Assembly: GCA_965368335.1 (NCBI GenBank)
Contig: CBDUMN010000147.1
Coordinates: 1 to 5,643 of the forward strand
Origin: CBDUMN01 sp965368335
GTDB lineage: Bacteria; Pseudomonadota; Alphaproteobacteria; Rhodospirillales; JAPHRK01
Direction of reading: 5' to 3'
Length of the DNA: 5,643 bases
Shown in pieces: positions 1 through 5,643 of this stretch. The position numbers and the translations under genes are program-made. Position 1 is the stretch's first letter; the number at the start of each line of letters is the position of its first letter. The notes below the pieces were generated by a model. The model had not been told where the DNA came from and did no database searches. It saw only the letters and a program-made list of their open reading frames with translations.

Positions 1-2
1 AT

Positions 3-914
3 TTCCTGGGCTTCGTCTATCGGGAGATCAAGCGGTCGCTAGCCGACATGGAATCCATGTTTGAGTTGATCGGCCAGCATACTGAGGTCGAGGATGGCCC
101 CGATGCAAAGCCGCTTCAAACGGCTTCGGGTAAAGTGGTGTTCGATAAAGTGGCCTTTGGCTACGACCCACGACGGCAAATCTTAAAAGACATCAGCTTT
201 AGCGTTCCAGCAGGTAATACGGTTGCCATTGTCGGATCGACAGGAGCTGGTAAATCGACAATTTCACGCCTGTTATTCCGCTTTTATGACGTCGATGGCG
301 GAACCATCATGATCGATGGGCAGGACATCCGCACAATCACTCAAAAATCCCTGCGCGCCGCCATCGGCATCGTTCCCCAGGATACGGTGCTGTTCAACGA
401 CACGATTTTCTACAACATCGCTTATGGCAATCCTACCGCCAGCCCCACCGAGATCGAGGAGGCATCCCGGCTGGCCCGTATCCACGACTTCGTCATGGGC
501 CTGCCCGACGGGTACCAGACCACCGTCGGCGAACGCGGCCTCAAGCTCTCGGGCGGCGAGAAACAGCGGGTAGCCATCGCACGGACCATCTTAAAACGCC
601 CCCACATTCTACTGTTCGACGAAGCCACCTCGGCGCTCGATTCCCATACGGAAAAAGAAATTCAGGCTTCGCTGAAAGAAGTATCGGCTGATCGCACCAC
701 CTTAATCATCGCTCATCGCCTCTCAACCATCGTGGAAGCCGATGAAATTCTGGTGATGGAAGAAGGACAAATCATCGAGCGCGGCGGCCACACAACACTC
801 CTTGCCCAAAATGGTCGCTACGCCGAAATGTGGCGCAAACAGCAGGAAGCCGCCGAGGCGCAGGCGCTACTGGAACAAACGAAAGAAGCAATCCCGGCGC
901 CGACCATGGCTTAG
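3..914 (+). CDS. Atm1/ABCB7-type ABC exporter, C-terminal part (5' truncated by window edge)
   Basis: This is the ATP-binding half of an inner-membrane ABC exporter in which one chain carries both membrane helices and nucleotide-binding domain. The frame is open from base 3, so the ATG at 48 is internal; the first 15 visible residues (FLGFVYREIKRSLADM region) match the linker after the last transmembrane helix in Atm1-like proteins. Numbered from the Met at 48, the complete domain shows Walker A GSTGAGKST (63-71), Q-loop Gln111, signature LSGGE (167-171), Walker B ILLFDE (187-192), D-loop SALD (195-198) and H-loop His223, so it should be catalytically competent. A charged, Ala/Glu-rich tail follows residue 260. 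Known bacterial Atm1 homologues export glutathione and glutathione-metal conjugates; that substrate is inferred here from family resemblance, and an MsbA-like lipid or peptide exporter is the main alternative. It ends 3 bp from the stop of the opposing Sel1 gene, with no terminator between. Confidence 0.9.
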   Translation, partial: FLGFVYREIKRSLADMESMFELIGQHTEVEDGPDAKPLQTASGKVVFDKVAFGYDPRRQILKDISFSVPAGNTVAIVGSTGAGKSTISRLLFRFYDVDGGTIMIDGQDIRTITQKSLRAAIGIVPQDTVLFNDTIFYNIAYGNPTASPTEIEEASRLARIHDFVMGLPDGYQTTVGERGLKLSGGEKQRVAIARTILKRPHILLFDEATSALDSHTEKEIQASLKEVSADRTTLIIAHRLSTIVEADEILVMEEGQIIERGGHTTLLAQNGRYAEMWRKQQEAAEAQALLEQTKEAIPAPTMA

Positions 915-917
915 AGT

Positions 918-1586
918 TTAGTTACGGTTTTTAAGCCACTCTTCGGCAAAGGCCTTGGCTTTTTCCACCTCTTCATCGGGAAGCTCAAGCCGGAAAAGGG
1001 TGGCGACGGGATCGGGAATGGTTTCGCCCATCGCTTCGGCGATACGGAGCCAAGCCAGAGCCTTCATACGGTCGGGCGGCCCGTCGATCCCGCGGCTATA
1101 AAGAGTGGCAAGGCTCATCGCACTTTCAGCCTGACCTCCGGCGGCTGCCTTTTCATACCAAACCATCGCTTCATTCAAGTTTTTCTCAACGCCCAGCCCC
1201 TGTTCACACATCAGGGCATAGTTGAATGCCGCTTCCGCAACACCCTTTTCGGCCGCCTGATGGAACCAGTCGCCAGCCTTTGCAAAATCGTCTTCACCAC
1301 CTTTTTTGGAGAGGAGAAGGCCCAGCTTATATTGAGCCTGGGCGTAGCCACCCTCGGCCGCCTGCTGATACCAATGGAAAGCTTTTTCCATGTTGGGAGC
1401 CCCTCTGACCCCCAGCTCATACTGCATGGCCAGGAGGAATTGGGCGCGGGGCTCTCCAGCCTCGGCAGCCTTGAGATACCATCCCATAGCGTCGCCGTAA
1501 GTCTGACGGGACGAATCGGCCAAAGCCGTCGATCCGGCGATCAATAATGCGCAAATAACTCCGACGAATAGCGAATCCCTTTTCAT
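918..1586 (-). CDS. Secreted Sel1-like repeat (SLR) protein
   Basis: A 222-residue exported protein built of Sel1-type tetratricopeptide-like repeats. Residues 1-23 form a signal peptide (MKR, hydrophobic core 6-18, likely cleavage after ALA at 21-23), so the mature protein is probably periplasmic. A half repeat (about 30-44) is followed by four repeats at about 46-80, 82-115, 117-151 and 153-187, each with the A-x-(Y/L)-x-L-(G/A) first helix and the A-x-x-W-(Y/F/L)-x-x-A-A second helix; the last repeat diverges to WLRIAEAMG. The remaining C-terminus is acidic and helical. Sel1 proteins are usually protein-interaction scaffolds, but no partner can be named. An in-frame TAA lies 9 nt upstream of the ATG, which fixes the start, although no clear Shine-Dalgarno is visible. 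It lies 44 bp downstream of the lipoprotein gene on the same strand, so co-transcription, perhaps with reinitiation, is likely. No cysteine lipobox and no enzymatic domain are seen. Confidence 0.88.
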   Translation of the reverse strand: MKRDSLFVGVICALLIAGSTALADSSRQTYGDAMGWYLKAAEAGEPRAQFLLAMQYELGVRGAPNMEKAFHWYQQAAEGGYAQAQYKLGLLLSKKGGEDDFAKAGDWFHQAAEKGVAEAAFNYALMCEQGLGVEKNLNEAMVWYEKAAAGGQAESAMSLATLYSRGIDGPPDRMKALAWLRIAEAMGETIPDPVATLFRLELPDEEVEKAKAFAEEWLKNRN

Positions 1587-1630
1587 GGGATCATATTAGG
1601 GCCGTTTCCAGGGGCCGGGCAAGTTCTGCC

Positions 1631-1966
1631 CTAATTTTGTACATCCTGCAGAGATGCCTGCGGCTCCATGATCTGCCGGATATCCGGCTCAGGGTCCTTA
1701 TAGAAACTCTTTGCCGGTGCGACGCCCGGCGGCAACGCCACCTCTTCTTTTTCCGGCGCGTCATATCGACTGGGGTGCGGCCCGTAGTAGTTGACCAAAC
1801 GGCGTCCATCCGGGTGAAAAGGCTCATCATAGCAGGTAACGCCACCAATGGACCGATAGCAGTAAGACGGTTCAAAATCGTAGACCGTCTTTTCATATTC
1901 GTTCACATAACCGCAGGCGCTTAAGGGCATTGCGAGGACCAAAAGGGCAAGCCAGGGGCGTTTCAT
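1631..1966 (-). CDS. Small predicted lipoprotein of unknown function
   Basis: A 111-residue lipoprotein. The start at 1966 is chosen because GGAGAG sits 6 nt upstream and the protein then opens directly with a type II signal sequence: MKRPW, hydrophobic residues 5-15, and lipobox L15-S16-A17-C18. Cys18 would be lipidated; the +2 residue is Gly, not Asp, which in the enterobacterial rule favours the outer membrane. The mature part has a Cys36/Cys45 pair (Y-C-Y ... T-C-Y, eight residues between) that could form a disulfide, then an aromatic and proline-rich stretch (NYYGPHP, 59-65) and an acidic, probably disordered tail. From memory, short alphaproteobacterial lipoproteins with a similar CYRS(I/L)G...CY pattern exist without assigned function, so no function is claimed. 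It is the first gene of a likely two-gene unit with the downstream Sel1 protein, and a perfect inverted repeat lies just upstream of its ribosome binding site. Confidence 0.85.
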   Translation of the reverse strand: MKRPWLALLVLAMPLSACGYVNEYEKTVYDFEPSYCYRSIGGVTCYDEPFHPDGRRLVNYYGPHPSRYDAPEKEEVALPPGVAPAKSFYKDPEPDIRQIMEPQASLQDVQN

Positions 1967-1972
1967 GGGCTT

Positions 1973-1978
1973 CTCTCC
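1973..1978 (-). promoter_or_regulatory. Ribosome binding site deciding the lipoprotein start
   Basis: The minus strand reads GGAGAG, 6 nt before the ATG at 1966. A longer in-frame ATG at 2032 has no comparable site and would put 22 polar residues ahead of the lipoprotein signal sequence, so the shorter start is preferred. Confidence 0.75.
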
Positions 1979-1984
1979 GTTACT

Positions 1985-2011
1985 GGAACTAGGCAGGAAC
2001 TTCCTAGTTCC
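1985..2011. repeat. Perfect 9-bp inverted repeat upstream of the lipoprotein gene (candidate operator or 5' UTR hairpin)
   Basis: GGAACTAGG (1985-1993) and CCTAGTTCC (2003-2011) are exact reverse complements separated by 9 nt. A second, nested palindrome AGGAA-C-TTCCT spans 1995-2005. The element begins 18 bp upstream of the lipoprotein ATG and 6 bp upstream of its ribosome binding site. It could be a dimeric regulator's operator or an mRNA hairpin affecting translation of the lipoprotein/Sel1 unit. The symmetry is seen directly; the role is inferred. There is no T-tract, so it is not a typical intrinsic terminator. Confidence 0.6.
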
Positions 2012-2074
2012 GCCGTCTTTTGCCCATTGCATTGCAGAAAAGATGCCAGCTCAGCCTCTCTCCGTGACGCTACG

Positions 2075-2097
2075 GATCCTTAAGGTTCTTGAGGATC
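2075..2097. repeat. 10-bp inverted repeat in the divergent intergenic region
   Basis: GATCCTTAAG (2075-2084) and CTTGAGGATC (2088-2097) form a 10-bp stem with one T-G wobble and a 3-nt loop. It lies between the divergent lipoprotein and hypothetical genes, 66 bp before the ATG of the latter. No T-tract follows on either strand, so an operator or structured leader is more likely than a terminator. No convincing -35/-10 pair was found for either gene in the surrounding 196-bp gap. Confidence 0.45.
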
Positions 2098-2150
2098 ACA
2101 GGTTATGGCCCGGTTATTGCTAGTTTCCTGCAACCGAAACACTCTTGACC

Positions 2151-2157
2151 AAGGAGG
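2151..2157 (+). promoter_or_regulatory. Strong ribosome binding site deciding the start of the 156-residue hypothetical protein
   Basis: AAGGAGG lies 5 nt upstream of the ATG at 2163. A TTG at 2145 is in the same frame but overlaps this site and has no Shine-Dalgarno of its own, so the ATG at 2163 is taken as the start. Confidence 0.85.
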
Positions 2158-2162
2158 CGAAT

Positions 2163-2633
2163 ATGGAAATAAGTGACAAAATGGCAGCGGACCGGGTTGC
2201 AGGCCTCGTCCCGGTCAAGTCTACGGCAGAAGAAGATAAGACCGACTTTCAACGCGAAATGGATGTGATCCGCAAAAAAGGTTTCGGGAACTATGTCGAG
2301 GACATCCATAAGAAGAAACAGGAAGAGCTACGGGAGAAAATTCTCCGGGCCATGGGGCTGACAGAAGAACAACTAGCCGAACTGCCGCCTGAAAGACGCA
2401 GAAACATCGAAAAAATGATCTCTGAAGAGATCCAGAAGCAGATGGCGGCGGAAACTTCCCAGGATAACGGAGAAGGAGCCAAATGGGCTGGAACTAACGA
2501 ACCGGGCGACATTTCCCAACAGGCACTGGCGCTCCGTACCGGCATGGGCGGTGCGGCACTGGCCATGCAGGCCGTCATGGACCATCGCGATATCGAAGCT
2601 CCAAGCCCAACCAAATCTAAAGACGTCGAGTAA
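2163..2633 (+). CDS. Conserved-looking hypothetical charged helical protein (156 aa)
   Basis: I do not recognise a characterised family. The protein is soluble, with no signal peptide, membrane segment or cysteine, and rich in Lys, Glu and Met. After a polar N-terminus, residues 29-64 are strongly helical (FQREMDVIRKKGFGNYVEDIHKK...LREKILRAMG), followed by a compact motif GLTEEQLAELPPERR (65-79) and an amphipathic helix IEKMISEEIQKQM (82-94). A low-complexity linker (about 97-125) leads to an Ala/Met-rich helix (about 127-147) and a polar tail. The 'MGLTEE-L--LPPE-R--IE--I-EEI' pattern resembles, from memory, a segment in short uncharacterised alphaproteobacterial proteins, so this may be a small helical-hairpin interaction domain. 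It is transcribed alone, divergent from the lipoprotein gene and convergent with the histidine kinase gene, and has one of the best ribosome binding sites in the window. It is very probably a real expressed gene; its function is unknown. Confidence 0.8.
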   Translation: MEISDKMAADRVAGLVPVKSTAEEDKTDFQREMDVIRKKGFGNYVEDIHKKKQEELREKILRAMGLTEEQLAELPPERRRNIEKMISEEIQKQMAAETSQDNGEGAKWAGTNEPGDISQQALALRTGMGGAALAMQAVMDHRDIEAPSPTKSKDVE

Positions 2634-2642
2634 ATTAGGGCC

Positions 2643-2692
2643 GGATCGTTTTAGGTTGAATCACTTCGTGATTCATCCTGAAGCATAAATCC
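2643..2692. repeat. Imperfect ~50-nt palindrome in the convergent gap, with two GANTC sites
   Basis: The core TGAATCAC (2657-2664) / GTGATTCA (2668-2675) is a perfect 8-bp stem with loop TTC. Beyond one T-T mismatch the pairing continues with AGG/CCT, then TTTT/GAAG (two wobbles), a G-C pair, a bulge, and GGAT (2643-2646) / ATCC (2689-2692). It fills most of the 68 bp between the stop codons of the hypothetical protein and the histidine kinase. Neither side has a T-tract, so it is a poor intrinsic terminator on sequence, though it may still act as a bidirectional end structure. Each core arm contains a GANTC, the CcrM methylation target of many alphaproteobacteria. The shape suits a dispersed intergenic palindromic repeat; copy number cannot be judged from one window. 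Confidence 0.6.
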
Positions 2693-2701
2693 GCCCCTTA
2701 A

Positions 2702-4558
2702 TCACTCTCTAGGGTCAGGACCCCAGAGCGGATTATAATTTTCCGGCTTTATCGGCAACTCGAACCAAAAGGTGCTCCCGACACCCTCTTTACTCTCGAC
2801 GCCGATTTTGCCGCCCATGCTTTCGACGATCTTTTTGCTGATCGCCAGCCCCAGACCCGTCCCGCCTTGTTTCACCTGACCGCTCGGAGTTGCTTGCGTA
2901 AAGGCTTCGAAAAGATCGGCAAGCCGCTTCTCGGGAACGCCTTCGCCGGTATCTTCAATGGAAAACACCATACGATCAACTGGTCGTCCTTCCTTAAGCG
3001 CGACACGCAGTGTAATCGTCCCATTCTCGGTAAACTTATTGGCGTTACCGAGTAGGTTGATCAGAACCTGCTTCAAGTGGACGGGGTCGGAGACAATCGA
3101 TTGGCAGGCCTCTGATATATCGATCATCAGTCGATTGGATTTTGACTGAATAAGTGGGGACAGAACCTCTTCCAGTTGATGTTGCAAGACTTCAAGGGTC
3201 AGCTCTTCCCAAACAAATTCCATTCGTCCCGCTTCGATTTTCGCCAAGTCGAGGATGTTGTTGATAACGTTTGAAAGATGCTGTCCGGCCCGGTTGACGC
3301 GAGACAACGGATCGATATAGGCCGTATTGTCCTCCTCGACGGCCTCGTCATAGAGCATTTCGGAAAGCCCGATGATCGAGTTGAGCGGGGTCCGCAACTC
3401 GTGGCTTACTCGGGCGAGAAATTCGGTCTTCGCCGCATTGGCGCTTTCGGCTTCGGCCTTTGCCTTTTCGAGCTGGATTTCCGTTTGCTTCAAGTCATCG
3501 ATATCGACCACCCAAAACAGGACGCTTTCATCCCCGTCATGGATATAGGAATGCCAGGAAATCAATCCCCAGAAAGGTGAGCCGTCAACCCGCTGACCCA
3601 AGGCTTTCTGTTGAGGAACATACCCCTTTTCCTTAAAGACTTTGACAAACCTCTCCCGATCTGTCGGATTTCTCCAGATATTCTTGGACTCGAACCCCGC
3701 CAGTTCCTCTTCCTTTAGACCAAACATATCCGCTAAGTGGCTATTGCCATAAATGATCCGCCCATCCTTGATGCACGAAATACCCAACCCGACCGGGCTG
3801 TTATCGAGGATTCTTTGTAGGCTCGTTTTTGCGTCTTCCAATTCCATGGTTCGATTGGCGATAAGAGCCTCCAGACTCATTTCGGCGTTTTTTCTTTTAT
3901 CGATTTCCTCCTCGAGCTTTCTGGCTTCCAGAAATTCCTTCCTCCTTAAACGATTGGTTCTCTTCACTTCAAAAATGCCGAATAGGTTGATCGCCAGCAT
4001 GATAAGGCTGAAAGAAAGGATACCGCGTGGGGTGGTCGGATATACCGTAGCGATGAGGATCAGAAGGCCTACGGACATGGCGAAACCAGCCAGCACCGTG
4101 AGAAGCAGGCGATTGGGCACAAAAAGATAGAAAGCCGTCGTTAAAAGCAGAACCGGGGCAATATGAAACAGCAGGTCGTCGGCTTTGACCGCCGCCGTCA
4201 GAAGGGTATGCACGACAAGCAGCATCTCTATTGAGAAGGTAAGCCCCTCGAATAGAGAAATGTTATGACTGCGGAGAGTTAAGCGGCCCATATAGAAGAC
4301 CAGCAGAAAAACCAGGACACGCCCGCCGACAGACAAAAATCCGGGGGTAGAAGGTCCCAGGGTCATGAAATCGGTGATACCCGCAACGACAAAAATCGCT
4401 GCAGCCATCAACAAGTAGACGCGCCACTGATGGGAAAAACTGTCCCAGTGAGCCAACCGGAACTCTTTCTCGGTCCGCGGGTTTAAAAACACCCCCGAGT
4501 AGTCGAGTGGCTCTCCATGGACATAGTCGCCGTCCGTACTAGAACTCACCCCCATCAT
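2702..4558 (-). CDS. Membrane-bound PAS sensor histidine kinase (orphan, no receiver domain)
   Basis: A 618-residue sensor kinase. A hydrophilic N-terminus (1-46) is followed by six probable membrane helices (about 47-62, 74-90, 104-123, 129-148, 150-171, 180-197) with short loops, suggesting an integral-membrane sensor like the MASE domains rather than a periplasmic one. A coiled coil (about 203-250) leads to a PAS domain (about 245-355, ending in the typical GSPFWGLIS...DI-D-K motif), a second coil (355-380), then HisKA with H-box SHELRTP (phospho-acceptor His386), and HATPase with N-box Asn505/Asn507, G1 DTGEG (536-540), F-box FEAF (550-553) and G2 GGTGLG (565-570). All catalytic motifs are intact. 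The protein ends about 18 residues after the ATPase domain, so there is no fused receiver, and no response regulator lies in the window; the partner must be encoded elsewhere. The signal sensed is unknown. The gene lies 96 bp downstream of the dihydroorotase gene on the same strand, with no obvious terminator between. The start is uncertain: ATG at 4558, ATG at 4555 or GTG at 4549. Confidence 0.93.
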   Translation of the reverse strand: MMGVSSSTDGDYVHGEPLDYSGVFLNPRTEKEFRLAHWDSFSHQWRVYLLMAAAIFVVAGITDFMTLGPSTPGFLSVGGRVLVFLLVFYMGRLTLRSHNISLFEGLTFSIEMLLVVHTLLTAAVKADDLLFHIAPVLLLTTAFYLFVPNRLLLTVLAGFAMSVGLLILIATVYPTTPRGILSFSLIMLAINLFGIFEVKRTNRLRRKEFLEARKLEEEIDKRKNAEMSLEALIANRTMELEDAKTSLQRILDNSPVGLGISCIKDGRIIYGNSHLADMFGLKEEELAGFESKNIWRNPTDRERFVKVFKEKGYVPQQKALGQRVDGSPFWGLISWHSYIHDGDESVLFWVVDIDDLKQTEIQLEKAKAEAESANAAKTEFLARVSHELRTPLNSIIGLSEMLYDEAVEEDNTAYIDPLSRVNRAGQHLSNVINNILDLAKIEAGRMEFVWEELTLEVLQHQLEEVLSPLIQSKSNRLMIDISEACQSIVSDPVHLKQVLINLLGNANKFTENGTITLRVALKEGRPVDRMVFSIEDTGEGVPEKRLADLFEAFTQATPSGQVKQGGTGLGLAISKKIVESMGGKIGVESKEGVGSTFWFELPIKPENYNPLWGPDPRE

Positions 4559-4564
4559 CTCCTT
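4559..4564 (-). promoter_or_regulatory. Ribosome binding site abutting the histidine kinase start
   Basis: The minus strand reads AAGGAG immediately followed by ATGATGGGGGTG. Spacing is 0 nt to the first ATG, 3 nt to the second and 9 nt to the in-frame GTG at 4549. The spacing argues against the first ATG and makes the GTG (or second ATG) a realistic start; the protein would change by only one to three residues. Confidence 0.6.
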
Positions 4565-4654
4565 GTCTTATTCTTTTTGTCGTTTCCCTAGAATAACATA
4601 AAGGACTTTTAGAGATCAGTTTTTTTAAACGTAGAGCGTGTGGCAGGCGTCGAC

Positions 4655-5643
4655 TTACAAGGTTTCCTGAAACCGTACCGCCGTCCCCAACGGGTCGCCG
4701 ATCAGTTGGTCTTCATGCATCACCACATTGCCGCGCAAGATGGTTGAGATGGGCCAGCCAGTCACTTTCATATTGTCATAGGGCGTCCAGCCGCATTTGC
4801 TGACAATCCAGTTGTCGGTGATGGTCCGTTTGGCCTTCAGATCGACCACAGTGAAATCGGCATCATAGCCCACGGCCATGCGGCCTTTTCCGGCAATGCC
4901 ATAGACCCGCGCCGGTCCCGCATTTGTCAGGTCGATCATCCGCTCCAGGCTCAACCGGCCTTCATTGACGTGGTTAAGCATAATCGGCACCAGGGTCTGG
5001 ACGCCGGGCATCCCCGATGGACTCTGCGGATAGGGTTTGGCTTTTTCTTCCAACGTATGAGGCGCATGATCGGAACCGATGCAGTCGGGAATTCCCTGAT
5101 TGAGCGCCTTCCAAAGAGCCTCACGGTGCGCCGCATCGCGGATTGGTGGGTTCATCTGGGCGCGCGACCCCATCCGCTCGTAGGCTTCCGGCCCGGCCAG
5201 GGTCAAGTGCTGAGGTGTGACTTCCACGGTGGCGAAGTCCTTATTGTCCTTCAAAACGTCCATTTCATCGCCGGTGGTCACATGCAAAACATGAACCCGC
5301 CGCTTCACGCCCTTGGCGAGGCGCAAAAGCCGGGTCGTTGCGCGTAGGGCTGTTTCAACGTCGCGCCATACCGGGTGCTGATCGACGGAAGTCCCGTTCT
5401 TGACCATTTCAAAACGTTCGCGCAGGCGTTCTTCGTCCTCGCAATGGAACGTAACCCGGCGGCTACCGACAGAGAGTAACCGAGCCACGGTGGCGTCATC
5501 CTCAACCAGCAGATTGCCGGTCGAACTCCCCATAAAGACCTTAACCCCTGCACAGCCGGGTTGACGTTCCAGATCGCCCAATCCATCGATGTTGTCATGC
5601 GTTGCGCCAACGAAAAAAGCGATGTCGGTGCGCACCCGGTCTT
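4655..5643 (-). CDS. pyrC: Dihydroorotase (5' end beyond window edge)
   Basis: A zinc-dependent amidohydrolase that in pyrimidine synthesis interconverts N-carbamoyl-aspartate and dihydroorotate in the cytosol. About 328 residues are visible; the frame stays open to the right edge, so the GTG at 5635 is internal and the N-terminal HxH metal motif is outside the window. Numbered from that GTG codon: GVKVFMGSSTG (30-40) contains Lys32, the expected carboxylated metal-bridging lysine; His64 in TFHCED and His118 in HVLHVTT are the expected metal ligands; MNPPIR (161-166) is the conserved substrate-loop region; GSDHAPH (187-193) holds the catalytic Asp189; SGMPGVQ (207-213) follows. The C-terminus (GYDADFTVVDL, then GNVVMHE) forms the composite beta-sandwich end of the fold. 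All visible active-site residues are intact, so this is not a non-catalytic PyrC-like partner. The related allantoinase or hydantoinase is less likely, because the KVFMGSSTG and GMPGVQ motifs fit dihydroorotase. No neighbouring pyrimidine gene is visible. Confidence 0.9.
   Translation of the reverse strand, partial: DRVRTDIAFFVGATHDNIDGLGDLERQPGCAGVKVFMGSSTGNLLVEDDATVARLLSVGSRRVTFHCEDEERLRERFEMVKNGTSVDQHPVWRDVETALRATTRLLRLAKGVKRRVHVLHVTTGDEMDVLKDNKDFATVEVTPQHLTLAGPEAYERMGSRAQMNPPIRDAAHREALWKALNQGIPDCIGSDHAPHTLEEKAKPYPQSPSGMPGVQTLVPIMLNHVNEGRLSLERMIDLTNAGPARVYGIAGKGRMAVGYDADFTVVDLKAKRTITDNWIVSKCGWTPYDNMKVTGWPISTILRGNVVMHEDQLIGDPLGTAVRFQETL

Noticed and set aside
1591..1924. Open frames of about 100 codons on both strands overlapping the lipoprotein gene
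   Set aside because: They are rich in Arg and His with no domain logic or ribosome binding site, as expected for shadows of the real gene in other frames.
1967..2032. N-terminal extension of the lipoprotein to the ATG at 2032
   Set aside because: It has no ribosome binding site, would bury the lipoprotein signal sequence behind 22 polar residues, and would overlap the inverted repeat.
1595..2643. The 10-mer ATTAGGGCCG occurs in two intergenic positions (1595-1604 and 2634-2643), and AAATTAGGGC also recurs at the lipoprotein stop
   Set aside because: Repeats of this length are expected by chance in several kilobases, and the flanking bases do not match.
4620..4626. Run of seven T on the + strand, resembling a terminator tail
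   Set aside because: No plus-strand gene ends here and no GC-rich stem precedes it; for the minus-strand dihydroorotase transcript it would be an A-run.
4655..5643. Possible inactive dihydroorotase lacking the HxH metal motif
   Set aside because: The motif lies N-terminal to the visible part, so its absence is due to the window edge; the lysine, histidine and aspartate residues that can be seen are intact.
1..5643. A single novel multi-gene system such as defence, mobile or biosynthetic
   Set aside because: Gene orientations alternate, products belong to unrelated household functions, and no integrase, toxin, nuclease, repeat array or attachment site is visible.

Overview
The window looks like ordinary chromosomal DNA from an alphaproteobacterium, probably a Rhodospirillales-like, moderate-GC lineage. 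This is inferred from the Atm1-type ABC exporter, the style of the small lipoprotein and hypothetical protein, and GANTC sites inside a palindrome. It was judged by eye, without a database search. No phage, transposon, CRISPR, tRNA or rRNA signal is visible.

Layout, left to right: (1) the 3' part of an Atm1/ABCB7-type ABC exporter on the + strand, running in from beyond the left edge; (2) tail-to-tail with it, only 3 bp away, a two-gene minus-strand unit made of a small lipoprotein gene (upstream) and a secreted Sel1-repeat protein gene (downstream); (3) a 196-bp divergent intergenic region with two inverted repeats; (4) a plus-strand gene for a 156-residue charged helical protein of unknown function with a strong ribosome binding site; (5) a 68-bp convergent gap filled by a roughly 50-nt imperfect palindrome carrying two GANTC sites; (6) a minus-strand membrane PAS histidine kinase with no receiver domain and no response regulator in view; (7) the 3' three-quarters of a minus-strand dihydroorotase gene, cut by the right edge.

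The genes do not form one obvious system. The exporter suggests metal or glutathione-conjugate homeostasis, the lipoprotein and Sel1 protein are envelope proteins that may be co-transcribed, the kinase is an orphan sensor, and dihydroorotase belongs to de novo pyrimidine synthesis. I see no convincing undescribed multi-gene system. The items most worth a second look are the intergenic palindromes and the two uncharacterised small proteins. No gene-free stretch exceeds 300 bases.
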